In this document: positions 8,740-17,022 of the stretch, piece by piece
Numbering within the stretch: the first letter of the stretch is position 1
How the letters are laid out: every line of letters begins with the position of its first letter
Assembly (NCBI GenBank): GCA_036015235.1
Contig: CP107926.1
Location: 5,165,501-5,229,500 of the forward strand
From: Streptomyces sp. NBC_00433
GTDB lineage: Bacteria; Actinomycetota; Actinomycetes; Streptomycetales; Streptomycetaceae
DNA length: 64,000 nucleotides
Direction: 5' to 3'
Notes under the pieces: generated by a model
Databases searched by the model: none
Told to the model about the DNA's origin: nothing
What the model saw: the letters and a program-made list of their open reading frames with translations, nothing else
Program-made: the position numbers and the translations under genes

Positions 8740-10980
8740 ATGACTGAGAACCACGACGCAATCGTCACCGACCCGAAGACGGAGACGGAGGGCGCGGGGG
8801 GCTGCCCGGTCCCGCACGGAGCGCGGGCCCCGCACCCGACGAAGGGCGGCGGCAACCGCGGGTGGTGGCCCGAGCGCCTCAATCTCAAGATCCTCGCGAA
8901 GAACCCCGCCGTGTCCAACCCGCTCGGCGAGGACTTCGACTACGCCGCCGCCTTCAAGAGCCTCGACCTGCCGACGGTCAAGCGGGACATCGCCGAGGTG
9001 CTGACCACCTCGCAGGACTGGTGGCCGGCCGACTACGGCAACTACGGCCCGTTCATCATCCGCATGGCATGGCACAGCGCGGGCACCTACCGGATCAGCG
9101 ACGGCCGCGGCGGCGCCGGTGCCGGGCAGCAGCGCTTCGCGCCGCTGAACAGCTGGCCCGACAACGCCAACCTCGACAAGGCCCGCCGCCTGCTGTGGCC
9201 GGTCAAGAAGAAGTACGGCCAGTCCCTGTCGTGGGCCGACCTGCTGGTGCTGGCCGGCAATGTGGCGCTCGAAGGCATGGGCTTCGAGACCTTCGGCTAC
9301 GCCGGCGGCCGCGCGGACGTCTGGGAGCCCGAGGAGGACGTCTACTGGGGCCCCGAGACCACCTGGCTCGGTGACGAGCGCTACACCGGCGACCGCGAGC
9401 TGGAGAGCCCGCTCGGCGCCGTCCAGATGGGCCTGATCTACGTCAACCCCGAGGGCCCCAACGGCAACCCCGACCCGCTGGCCTCGGCCCGCGACATCCG
9501 CGAGACCTTCCGCCGGATGGCGATGAACGACGAGGAGACCGTCGCGCTGATCGCCGGCGGCCACACCTTCGGCAAGACCCACGGCGCCGGCCCGGCCGAC
9601 AGCGTCGGCGACGACCCCGAGGCCGCCGCGCTGGAGGAGCAGGGCCTCGGCTGGCGCAACACGTACGGCACCGGCAAGGGCGGCGACACGATCACCAGCG
9701 GCCTCGAAGGCGCCTGGACCAACACGCCCACCACCTGGGACAACAGCTTCTTCGACATCCTCTTCGGCTACGAGTGGGAGCTGACGCAGAGCCCCGCGGG
9801 CGCCAACCAGTGGAAGCCGAAGGACGGCGGCGGCGCCGGCACCGTGCCGGACGCGCACGACCCGGCCAAGACCCACGCGCCGACGATGCTGACCACCGAC
9901 CTGGCGCTGCGCGTCGACCCCGCCTACGAGCAGATCTCGCGCCGCTTCCACCAGAACCCGGCGGAATTCGCCGACGCCTTCGCCCGCGCGTGGTTCAAGC
10001 TGACCCACCGCGACATGGGCCCGGTCGTGCGCTACCTCGGCCCCGAGGTCCCGTCCGAGACGCTGGTGTGGCAGGACCCGGTGCCCGCCGTGGCGCACCC
10101 GCTGATCGACGCCGCCGACGCCGCCGTGCTCAAGGACCGGATCCTCGCGTCCGGCCTCACGGTGCCCCAGCTGGTCTCCACCGCCTGGGCGTCGGCTGCC
10201 AGCTTCCGCGGCAGCGACAAGCGCGGCGGCGCCAACGGCGCCCGTATCCGCCTTGAGCCGCAGAACGGCTGGGAGGTCAACGGGCCCGACGAGCTGGCCT
10301 CGGTGCTGCGCACCCTGGAGGGCGTCAAGGAGGCCTTCGACGCCGCGCAGACCGGCGGCAAGCGGGTCTCGCTCGCCGACCTGATCGTGCTGGCCGGCGG
10401 CGCGGGCGTCGAGGAGGCCGCGAAGAAGGCCGGCTTCGCCGTCGAGGTGCCCTTCACCCCGGGCCGCACCGACGCGTCGCAGGAGCAGACCGACGTGGAG
10501 TCCTTCGCGGCGATCGAGCCGACCTCGGACGGCTTCCGCAACTACGTCGGCAAGGACAGCCGGCTGCCGGCCGAGTACCTGCTGCTCGACCGCGCCAACC
10601 TGCTCACCCTGAGCGCCCCCGAGATGACCGTCCTGGTCGGCGGCCTGCGGGTGCTCGGCGCCAACCACGGCCAGTCGTCGCACGGCGTCCTGACCGCCAC
10701 GCCGGGCACGCTGACGAACGACTTCTTCGTCAACCTGCTCGACCTGGGCACGACCTGGCAGCCCGCCGCGCAGGACAGCGGCGTCTTCGAGGCCCGCGAC
10801 GCCGCGGGCGGCGCGGTCAAGTGGACCGGCACCCGCGCGGACCTGGTCTTCGGCTCGAACTCCGAGCTGCGCGCCCTCGCGGAGGTCTACGCGAGCGACG
10901 ACGCGAAGGAGAAGTTCGTGCGCGACTTCGTCGCCGCCTGGACCAAGGTCATGGAGCTGGACCGCTTCGACCTGGTCTGA
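8740..10980 (+). CDS. katG: catalase-peroxidase KatG
   Basis: A 746-residue bifunctional haem catalase-peroxidase of full normal length. The distal haem pocket is RMAWHSAGTYR (near residue 108), the proximal histidine is in AGGHTFGKTHGAGP, and the Trp-Tyr-Met adduct residues are in RMAWHS, GLIYVNPEGPNG and FRRMAMND. It destroys hydrogen peroxide and oxidises small substrates in the cytoplasm. ATG 8740 has GGAAGGA upstream. It is divergent from a Fur-family repressor and followed by a strong hairpin, so it is monocistronic. The C-terminal domain duplicates the peroxidase fold without haem, as usual. Confidence 0.98.
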   Translation: MTENHDAIVTDPKTETEGAGGCPVPHGARAPHPTKGGGNRGWWPERLNLKILAKNPAVSNPLGEDFDYAAAFKSLDLPTVKRDIAEVLTTSQDWWPADYGNYGPFIIRMAWHSAGTYRISDGRGGAGAGQQRFAPLNSWPDNANLDKARRLLWPVKKKYGQSLSWADLLVLAGNVALEGMGFETFGYAGGRADVWEPEEDVYWGPETTWLGDERYTGDRELESPLGAVQMGLIYVNPEGPNGNPDPLASARDIRETFRRMAMNDEETVALIAGGHTFGKTHGAGPADSVGDDPEAAALEEQGLGWRNTYGTGKGGDTITSGLEGAWTNTPTTWDNSFFDILFGYEWELTQSPAGANQWKPKDGGGAGTVPDAHDPAKTHAPTMLTTDLALRVDPAYEQISRRFHQNPAEFADAFARAWFKLTHRDMGPVVRYLGPEVPSETLVWQDPVPAVAHPLIDAADAAVLKDRILASGLTVPQLVSTAWASAASFRGSDKRGGANGARIRLEPQNGWEVNGPDELASVLRTLEGVKEAFDAAQTGGKRVSLADLIVLAGGAGVEEAAKKAGFAVEVPFTPGRTDASQEQTDVESFAAIEPTSDGFRNYVGKDSRLPAEYLLLDRANLLTLSAPEMTVLVGGLRVLGANHGQSSHGVLTATPGTLTNDFFVNLLDLGTTWQPAAQDSGVFEARDAAGGAVKWTGTRADLVFGSNSELRALAEVYASDDAKEKFVRDFVAAWTKVMELDRFDLV

Positions 10981-11001
10981 TCCCGGCCCGAGCCACACAC
11001 G

Positions 11002-11034
11002 CGGCCCCGCGGTTCACGGTGAACCGCGGGGCCG
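11002..11034 (+). terminator. terminator after katG
   Basis: Near-perfect inverted repeat CGGCCCCGCGGTT / AACCGCGGGGCCG 21 bases after the katG stop; no U-tract, as is common in GC-rich actinobacteria. The remaining 190 bases before the next gene hold a short open stretch ending near 11236, which I could not identify. Confidence 0.75.
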
Positions 11035-11228
11035 CGGTGCGCGTGCCGGATATCGGCGGCCGGCTTCGAGCAGCCGCACGCCGGTTTCCCTCCCGGCAGG
11101 CGGAACGAGCCGGACCAGCGCGGGACGACGCTCGTGCTCCGCGACGAGGAGGGCGACGGCGCCCCGCCCCGCTCCGAGGCCGACCTGGAGCAGGGGAAGG
11201 CGCTGATCCGCGTCGCGCGCCAGGACGG

Positions 11229-11786
11229 TCAGTAGCCGCCGTTCCCGCCGGTGCTGCTCCCGCCCGACTTGGTGATCGCCTTGCCGTCGGTGCCCAGGAC
11301 GTACCACTTGGCGCCGAAGTTGTTCAGGCCCTGCCCGTTGACGTCGCCCGGCTTGCTGTCGCCGGCGAAGCGGTAGAGCGGGTGGCCGTTGTACGTCACC
11401 TGCATGCCGCCGCCGGAGCGCTTGGACGTGGACAGCAGCTTGCTCTGCACCCCGCCGGCCGCGGTCGGCTTCCCGGACGACGACACGGTCAGCGGCGGCC
11501 ACGCGGCGGCGCAGGCGCCCGTGCAGGTCGAGGTCGACGTCTTGTCGGCCTGGAAGAGGTACAGGGTCATGTTCTTGTCGTTGACGAGGATCTTGCCCAG
11601 CGACACCGACTTGGTGGTGACCGTCGCGGTGGCCTTCGCCGCCTCCTGCAGCGCGACCGAGGCGGACGGGGACGCCGTGCTGTCGGCGGACGAGTTGGGG
11701 CTGCTGCTCCCTGAGCATGCGGTCGCCGCGGCGGCGGCGATCACCGTACCCGCGACGGCGGCGATGACTCGGACATGGGGCCTCAC
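11229..11786 (-). CDS. lipoprotein with COG4315-type secreted repeats
   Basis: A 185-residue predicted lipoprotein. The N-terminus VRPHVRVIAAVAGTVI is followed by the lipobox-like AAATACSGSS, then a Ser-rich linker. The body has two copies of the secreted repeat of unknown function: LVNDKNMTLYLFQADK ... CTGACAAAWPPLTV, and YNGHPLYRFAGD ... WYVLGTDG. Such proteins are surface-exposed; some relatives sit beside redox genes and have been suggested to work with electron carriers, but the function is not settled. GTG 11786 has GAGGAG 5 bases upstream; longer starts lack a signal peptide. The gene is monocistronic, ending in a GGNGGY tail. Confidence 0.85.
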   Translation of the reverse strand: MRPHVRVIAAVAGTVIAAAAATACSGSSSPNSSADSTASPSASVALQEAAKATATVTTKSVSLGKILVNDKNMTLYLFQADKTSTSTCTGACAAAWPPLTVSSSGKPTAAGGVQSKLLSTSKRSGGGMQVTYNGHPLYRFAGDSKPGDVNGQGLNNFGAKWYVLGTDGKAITKSGGSSTGGNGGY

Positions 11787-11906
11787 GGCGACTCCTCGGC
11801 TCTTCGGGTGTGTGGGGGCGGCGGCACGCCTCGTCGGTGCCGCAGGACCCACTACACGCTGCCGTCCACCCTCCGGCCACACGGGAGCGCCGTCCGGGTC
11901 ACGCGG

Positions 11907-12497
11907 TCACGCGCGCGGCCGGGCGCGGACGTGCATGCGCTCGCCCTGCCGGCCGAAGAGGCTGAGGACCTCGGCGGGTTGGCCGCCGGCGCCGCTGAAC
12001 CAGTGCGGCAGCCGGGTGTCGAACTCGGCCGCCTCCCCCGCCTCCAGCGTCAGGTCGTGGTCGGCGAGAACCAGCCGCAGCCGGCCGTGCAGCACGTACA
12101 GCCACTCGTAGCCCTCGTGCGTGCGCAGGTCGGGCTCGCTGCCGCGGTCCGGGACGATCATCTTGTACGCCTGGAGGGGCCCGGGTCCGCGGGACAGCGG
12201 GACGACGGTGCCGCCGTTCGGCAGGCTGCGCGGCGCCAGCCGCACCCGGGGGTCGCCCACCTCGGGCGCTCCGACCAGGTCGTCCAGCGGTACGCGGTAG
12301 GCGGCGGCCAGCGGCAGCAGCAGCTCCAGGCTGGGGCGGCGCCCGCCGGACTCCAGCCGGGAGAGGGTGCTCTTGGAGATGCCGGTGGTCTCGGAGAGCG
12401 CGGCCAGCGTGAGCTTGCGCTGGGCGCGCAGCCGCCTGAGCCGGGGGCCGACCTCGTCGAGCACGGCCTGGTGGGGCGCCGGGGTGTCGTCGTCCAT
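11907..12497 (-). CDS. XRE-family regulator with C-terminal cupin
   Basis: A 196-residue regulator: an XRE helix-turn-helix (KLTLAALSETTGISKSTLSRLE, residues about 28-50) and a cupin domain (YEWLYVLHGRLRLVLADHD, then FDTRLPHWF) that would bind a small ligand. ATG 12497 is 78 bases from the divergent methyltransferase start, with a perfect palindrome between them, so it probably controls that gene and itself. The effector is unknown. No strong ribosome-binding site is visible before this start. Confidence 0.88.
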   Translation of the reverse strand: MDDDTPAPHQAVLDEVGPRLRRLRAQRKLTLAALSETTGISKSTLSRLESGGRRPSLELLLPLAAAYRVPLDDLVGAPEVGDPRVRLAPRSLPNGGTVVPLSRGPGPLQAYKMIVPDRGSEPDLRTHEGYEWLYVLHGRLRLVLADHDLTLEAGEAAEFDTRLPHWFSGAGGQPAEVLSLFGRQGERMHVRARPRA

Positions 12498-12526
12498 ACG
12501 GGTATTCCACAGGGCCGTCCCGGAAA

Positions 12527-12544
12527 CGGCAACGTTTGTTGCCG
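12527..12544. promoter_or_regulatory. perfect operator between XRE-cupin and methyltransferase
   Basis: CGGCAAC-GTTT-GTTGCCG: 7-bp perfect arms with a 4-base centre, 29 bases upstream of the XRE start and 31 bases upstream of the methyltransferase start. The best candidate binding site of the XRE-cupin protein. Confidence 0.65.
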
Positions 12545-12575
12545 TGGGCGCGAAGGCCGGTGCACGCTGCCCGGC

Positions 12576-13499
12576 ATGAGCGCTGACGCACCGACCCACC
12601 CGCATGGTCACGGCCATGCCCACGGCAAGCACGACCACCACCACACCGACATCGACTGGGAGGCGATGGCCGACACCCTGGAGAACGCCGGTGACCTGCG
12701 CGTCCCGGTGCTGCGGGCGACCGCGGTCCGGCTGCGGGAGCTGCTCGCCCCCGGGCACGACGTCCGCCGCGTCCTGGACGTCGGCAGCGGCCCCGGCGTG
12801 ATGACCTGCGTCCTGGCCGAGGAGTTCGCCGGAGCCGAGGCGGTCGCCGTCGACGGGACGCAGGCGCTGCTCGACCGCACCCTGGCCCGCGCCCGGCGCC
12901 TCGGCCTCGACGGCAGGGTCGGCGTCCGGCACGCCGAGCTGCCCGAGGGCCTGGACGACGCGCCCGGCAGCGCCGACCTGGTGTGGAGCAGCATGGCCGT
13001 CCACCACCTGGGCGACCAGCAGGGCGCGCTCGACGCCCTCGCGGGTGTGCTCCGCCCCGGCGGGGTGCTCGCGGTGGCCGAGGCCGTCCTGCCGACCCGC
13101 TTCCTGCCCCGCGACTTCGGCCTCGGCAGGCCCGGCCTCCAGGCCCGCCTCGACGCCGTCCAGGAGGAGTGGTTCGCGCTGATGCGCGCCGAGCTGCCCG
13201 GCTACGTGGCCGCGCCCGACGACTGGCCCGCGATGCTCACCCGGGCGGGCCTGACCGGCGTCACGGCCTTCACCACCCTGCTCGACATCCCGGCCCCGCT
13301 GCCCGCCCCGGCCCGCACCTACCTGCACGCCTTCCTGACCCGGCTCCGCGAGTCGATGAGCGAGTCCCTCCCGGCGGACGACCTGGCCACCCTGGACACC
13401 CTGCTCTCCCCGTCATCCCCGGACGGCGTCCTGCACCGCCCCGACGCCTTCCTGCTGGCGCCGACGACGGTCTTCGCGGGGGTGCGGCTGCCCGCGTAG
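12576..13499 (+). CDS. class I SAM methyltransferase with His-rich N-terminus
   Basis: A 307-residue methyltransferase. SAM motif I is VLDVGSGPGVMTCVL (about residue 68), the acidic motif II is AVAVDGTQ, and the post-motif region is SSMAVHHLGDQQGAL. Residues 8-23 are unusually rich in His (HPHGHGHAHGKHDHHH), a likely metal-binding tail. The C-terminal part (DIPAPLPAPARTYLHAFL) resembles the substrate-binding region of small-molecule methyltransferases. The substrate is unknown. The gene is divergent from the XRE-cupin regulator and probably under its control. ATG 12576 has no good Shine-Dalgarno site and may be read from a near-leaderless message. Confidence 0.85.
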   Translation: MSADAPTHPHGHGHAHGKHDHHHTDIDWEAMADTLENAGDLRVPVLRATAVRLRELLAPGHDVRRVLDVGSGPGVMTCVLAEEFAGAEAVAVDGTQALLDRTLARARRLGLDGRVGVRHAELPEGLDDAPGSADLVWSSMAVHHLGDQQGALDALAGVLRPGGVLAVAEAVLPTRFLPRDFGLGRPGLQARLDAVQEEWFALMRAELPGYVAAPDDWPAMLTRAGLTGVTAFTTLLDIPAPLPAPARTYLHAFLTRLRESMSESLPADDLATLDTLLSPSSPDGVLHRPDAFLLAPTTVFAGVRLPA

Positions 13500-14324
13500 T
13501 CCATCTCGCGGCGGCCCCGCCGGTGCTGGTTCCCGCCGACGCCGTCCCCGCTGGCGCGGTAGGCACCGCCGGCGCCGCCGCCGACGCCGACGCCGCCGAC
13601 GCCGACGCCGTCCCCGCCGACGCCGTCCCCGCCGGCGCGGTGGTCCCCGCGGACGCGGGTCCGCACCGTCGATGCCGTCACGCTCGACACGGTCCTCACC
13701 CCCGACGCGGCCTCCTGCCCGTCATGGCCTCCGGACGACCCACTGCGGCCGGAGGCCATGCCGGGAGGGGGCCGCGTCTGCGCGCCCGCCTACCCGCCGC
13801 CGGTCCGCTGCCCGCCGAGTGGCGCCCTCCGGCCGGGGCCCCGGGTGGCGCTACCCGCCCTGCCCCCTCTGGGCGGCACCAGCGGCCCGGCGCCCGGCGC
13901 CCACCAGTGGCGCCCTCCGGCCGGGGCCCCGGCCGACCCCTTTCGGCCGACCCCTTCCGGCCGGCGCCGACCGGCGCCGACCGGGTGGTATCGGTCACGC
14001 CGCATCCATGTCACCGGCATATGCCGGAAAAATCTCGCCAGGTCGGCAGCACCGCGTGCCACGCCGGTGCTCCGCCGCCGCGATCATCCCCGCAGGCAGC
14101 GGCCGTTGGCGCGTGCACACCGCGAACGCGCCTGGCACGCGGTGCCGTTGATTCTCCCGCAGAGTCGATGCGCTACGCATTGTTACGCGTGACTCGCTCT
14201 CCGGCACCGCTACGATGTGCCCAACTGCCGGACTCCACACCGGAGATCACCCGAGCATGGCGCGGACCCCCCGGGGGTCCACGACTGCGTGGTCCCCGTT
14301 CAGTGGAAGAAGGGAGTTCCCTCC
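13500..14324. other. non-coding, GC-rich repetitive stretch
   Basis: No convincing gene. 13545-13640 is built of imperfect GCCGACGCC and GTCCCCGCC units, and GCGCCCTCCGGCCGGGGCCC recurs near 13824 and 13913. From about 14140 the base composition drops; this end probably contains the promoter of the small ORF that follows. All six frames are open only because of GC content. Confidence 0.5.
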
Positions 14325-14483
14325 ATGCCCGAGGACCGACAGGGCGATGGGGGTCGCAAGAAGCAGCAGTGGTGGGCACCGGCCGAACGGCGTATCGGTG
14401 CCGGCGTCCGGTTTCTGGTGGCGGTGCTGCGGGTCCTGAAGGACCTGCTCGACATCGCCGGATTCATCGGGCGCCACCTGTAG
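14325..14483 (+). CDS. small 52-residue basic/amphipathic protein
   Basis: A short ORF with good translational signals: AGGGAG, 8 bases, then ATG, and a terminator hairpin directly after the TAG stop. The N-terminal half is charged (PEDRQGDGGRKKQQWW); the C-terminal half (VRFLVAVLRVLKDLLDIAGF) would form an amphipathic or membrane-associated helix. I do not recognise the family. No operon partner is visible. Coding status rests on the ribosome-binding site, terminator and hydrophobic pattern; proteomics or conservation would settle it. Confidence 0.5.
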   Translation: MPEDRQGDGGRKKQQWWAPAERRIGAGVRFLVAVLRVLKDLLDIAGFIGRHL

Positions 14484-14486
14484 TGG

Positions 14487-14522
14487 TGTGGCCCCCACCG
14501 GGGTCACCCGGTAGGGGCCACA
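14487..14522 (+). terminator. terminator after small ORF
   Basis: TGTGGCCCC ... GGGGCCACA with an inner ACCGG/CCGGT pairing, beginning 3 bases after the stop codon of the 52-residue ORF. Confidence 0.75.
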
Positions 14523-15098
14523 TCTTGCGACCGGAAGCGCTTCGCCCTGTCTCAGGCGCCAACCAGCGGACGGGCGGGGCGCTTCCTCGCGTTTCGCGGG
14601 CGTGAGGTCGCGCGGTCGTGGACCGTTGTGATCTGCGTCACGTCACGAGGAGTTCGTCCCCATAGTGCCCTTTCCGTCACGCGATGCGCCACACGCTCGC
14701 GGCGGATCGGCGTTGGGCAGGGGCCGTACGCAGTGCCATCACCGCAGGCCGCGAGGGGGAGTTGTGACCGAGGTCACAACGAAAGAATGCCGTGAAGTCA
14801 CCCGTCCGGTATCACCCGAACGGCAGAACTCCGTTGGCAGACCCCCTGGTCGAGGCCGACGAAGCATCATGATGCCAGCCCGCCGGGCGCGCTTCCAGGC
14901 CGCCCGGCACGGAAGACGTCCCGGCCGACCTGCGGAATTGCCGCAGGGGGTGACATTTCGCGGCCGCGGCGGCAATTGCGGATGCACGTGCAGCGGCTGT
15001 GACCTGCCGGTCGGCGGTTCGCGGCGCGGTGCCGCGCCGCGGGCAGGTGAAGTCGCGCGCCGTCCGGATGCTGGACGCCGGCCGGGCGCAGGGGCGCG
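14523..15098. other. gene-free region with a CRP-like palindrome
   Basis: I see no supportable gene here; a + frame is open through it but is antisense to the following regulator and has no family resemblance. The one clear element is the palindrome at 14761-14780. Confidence 0.5.
14761..14780. promoter_or_regulatory. orphan CRP-like palindrome
   Basis: GTTGTGACC-GA-GGTCACAAC, perfect 9-bp arms. It contains TGTGA-N6-TCACA, the classic CRP half-sites, and also fits GTG-N6-GNCAC, reported for streptomycete Crp. There is no gene start within 300 bases in either direction that obviously belongs to it. Confidence 0.45.
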
Positions 15099-15593
15099 CT
15101 ACGAAGCCGCGTCGCCGCCCTCGTCAGCGGCGGCGGGCCCGCTGACATACGCGGTGATCCGGCCGGCGAGCGTGTCGTACTCGGACGCGGTCAGCCCGGC
15201 GCGGGCCTGCCGCAGGACGGCCTGCACCAGGTGCCACCGCTCGTCCACCCGGCTGCCCGGACCGCCGTCCCCGGTGTCGGCGCCCCGCCCGGCGGGTGCG
15301 GCCAGCTCCTCGGCCTCGGCCTCGCGCAGGGCGGCGGCCGCGCCGTCGCGCCCGGCCTCCTCCAGCTGCTCGGCCGTGACGCCGACCGCCCGCGCCATCC
15401 GCGCCAGCGTGTCGTCGGGGCTGCGGACCGGGACCTTCGCGCGGCTGACCACCTGGTAGCCCGACACCAGCTGCCGCCATCGCGTCTCGCTGATGTCCGC
15501 GCGCCGGGCGGCCTCCCGCTGGGAGAGCCGTGCGGCGGCTGCCGCGCGCTTGATCAACACACCCTCAGGCGGCGCTTCCAGACGCTCTGTCAT
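15099..15593 (-). CDS. XRE-like DNA-binding regulator
   Basis: A 164-residue protein with an N-terminal helix-turn-helix (AARLSQREAARRADISETRWRQLV in overlapping short blocks, residues about 22-46) followed by TLARMARAVGVTAEQLEEAGRDGAA, the usual end of an XRE domain in streptomycete regulators. The C-terminal half is an Ala/Glu-rich helical region without a known ligand domain. ATG 15593 starts a divergent pair with the XRE gene at 15758. The intergenic region holds a perfect palindrome and five ASTACGC repeats, so one or both proteins probably regulate the pair. Confidence 0.75.
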   Translation of the reverse strand: MTERLEAPPEGVLIKRAAAAARLSQREAARRADISETRWRQLVSGYQVVSRAKVPVRSPDDTLARMARAVGVTAEQLEEAGRDGAAAALREAEAEELAAPAGRGADTGDGGPGSRVDERWHLVQAVLRQARAGLTASEYDTLAGRITAYVSGPAAADEGGDAAS

Positions 15594-15610
15594 GCGCCGA
15601 GCTTCGCACA

Positions 15611-15743
15611 ACTACGCACTCTGCGTCCACCACTTCCAGGGAAGTGGAACCAGCGGCACCGCCCTCACCTGCACATATACGCGGCAGTACGCACTCGATA
15701 TCGCGTAGTGCGCGCGTACTGCTTGTTTCACGCGCTACTACGC
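15611..15743. promoter_or_regulatory. operator array between two XRE genes
   Basis: Five copies of the heptamer A(C/G)TACGC: + strand at 15611, 15686 and 15737; - strand at 15703-15709 and 15714-15720. A separate perfect palindrome CCACTTCC-AG-GGAAGTGG occupies 15630-15647. The repeats lie only in this intergenic stretch. Confidence 0.55.
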
Positions 15744-15757
15744 GCTACGTTTTCCTC

Positions 15758-16027
15758 ATGGCACCACGCACCCGTTCCCGCCCCAGCAGGCTCCACCAGG
15801 AGCCCGAGGCGGTCACCTGGGCGCGGCAGAAAGCGGGCCTCACCAAGCGCGCCCTCGCCGACCGGATCGGCATCTCCGAGCAGTTGATGGGTGAGATCGA
15901 GTCCGGCTGGCGCAGCGCCACCCCGGCCAACCTCATCAAGATCGCCGCCGCGCTGAACTGCCCGATCGTCGTCCTGGAGCGCAAGCGGCCCACCGCCGAG
16001 GCCCCGGCGCCACCGTCCGCAGGCTGA
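15758..16027 (+). CDS. small XRE-family DNA-binding protein
   Basis: An 89-residue single-domain helix-turn-helix protein: WARQKAGLTKRALADRIGI, then QLMGEIESGWRSATPANLIKIAAALNC, the standard XRE fold, and a short basic tail. There is no ligand domain. ATG 15758 is preceded by TTTTCCTC, so initiation is not by a strong Shine-Dalgarno site. It faces the longer XRE gene across a repeat-rich intergenic region. The pair resembles a two-repressor switch, but the target genes are unknown. Confidence 0.8.
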   Translation: MAPRTRSRPSRLHQEPEAVTWARQKAGLTKRALADRIGISEQLMGEIESGWRSATPANLIKIAAALNCPIVVLERKRPTAEAPAPPSAG

Positions 16028-16221
16028 CCCCGCCGCCCCGCGGGCACACCCGCGCGAGGGGACGGTGGGGAAGAAGTGTCCCCTGACGGTGAACACCGGT
16101 GGGGGGCGGTACGTATCAGTGGCCGGCAGGCGTCCTCCGCCCAGCCGGCCGCCCGTGTGGGGCCGGGTCGTGGTTGGCCGCCGCCGACGCGTCCGTTCCC
16201 CCCACACCAAGGAGTGTCGTC

Positions 16222-16686
16222 ATGGACACCGACAAGCGGCTCGATGCCGTACGCCCGTATGTCTTATCCGTCTTCCGCATGGTCGTCAGCCTGCTGTTCG
16301 CCTCGCACGGGGCGTCGACCGTGCTGGGAGTCCTCGGCGGGTCGTCGAACCCGGACCGGCCGTCTTTCGGGGTGTGGCCCGGATGGTGGGCCGGGCTGAT
16401 CCAGCTGGTCTGCGGGATCCTGGTCTTCGTCGGGATCGGCGAGACGGGCACCAGGCTCGCGGCCCTCGCGGGGTCGGGCTCGATGGCCTACGCCTACTTC
16501 ACCGTGCACCAGAAGCGCGCCCTGTGGCCGATCGAGAACGGCGGCGAGGGCGCGGCGATGTTCTGCTGGAGCCTGCTGCTGGTCGCCGTGATGGGCCAGG
16601 GCGCCTGGTCGCTCGCGCAGGTGGTCGCCAGGCGCTTCCAGCCGCTGGAAGCGGGAGCCGGCGAGCCGGAGCCCGAGGTGACCTGA
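16222..16686 (+). CDS. DoxX-family membrane protein
   Basis: A 154-residue integral membrane protein with four predicted helices (FRMVVSLLFASHGASTVLG; WAGLIQLVCGILVFVGIG; LAALAGSGSMAYAYFTVH; AAMFCWSLLLVAVMGQGAW). The SLLFASHG and PIENGGE motifs are typical of DoxX/DoxD-like proteins, whose function is mostly unknown; some take part in redox or oxidative-stress complexes. ATG 16222 has AAGGAG 8 bases upstream. It is followed by a strong hairpin and is monocistronic. Confidence 0.9.
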   Translation: MDTDKRLDAVRPYVLSVFRMVVSLLFASHGASTVLGVLGGSSNPDRPSFGVWPGWWAGLIQLVCGILVFVGIGETGTRLAALAGSGSMAYAYFTVHQKRALWPIENGGEGAAMFCWSLLLVAVMGQGAWSLAQVVARRFQPLEAGAGEPEPEVT

Positions 16687-16700
16687 CCGGATGGGATAGC

Positions 16701-16733
16701 CCGGGGGCGGCCCGTCGAACGGGCCGCCCCCGG
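16701..16733 (+). terminator. terminator after DoxX gene
   Basis: Perfect 14-bp arms CCGGGGGCGGCCCG / CGGGCCGCCCCCGG around a 5-base loop, 15 bases after the stop. Confidence 0.85.
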
Positions 16734-17022
16734 AGGGCGCCGAGGAGGTCGCAGGACGACCGGGCGGCCCGCGGCGCCGCTCGCACCCGACGAGCAGCCG
16801 ACGCCCGGCATCCGGTCGGTGGCGGCGCCGCTGCGGGACGGCTCGGGGCAGTGATCGCCGGGGCCGACGTCGACTGCCACGCGGCGGAGACGACGGTGGA
16901 CCGTCTGCTGGAGCACCGTCTGCTGCTCCAGGCGGCGGGCGGCATCAGCGCGGACTTCGCCCGGGTGCAGGACGTGCCGCACGTGGGCGTGCTCGCCGGG
17001 CCTTCGGACAGGCCCTGGCGGC
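16734..17022 (+). other. gene-free, possible decayed regulator fragment
   Basis: No intact gene. A + frame over 16850-17030 reads DVDCHAAETTVDRLLEHRLLLQ, which resembles the end of the helical segment in AfsR/STAND-type regulators, but the matching upstream domains are missing. I treat it as a possible remnant. Confidence 0.25.

Noticed and set aside
8584..10998. An 804-residue open frame antisense to katG.
   Set aside because: katG is intact and full length; the antisense frame is a GC-composition shadow.
13545..13640. Short-repeat array resembling a CRISPR or an iteron origin.
   Set aside because: Units are 9-base GC-rich imperfect repeats with no spacers, no rep gene and no AT-rich segment.
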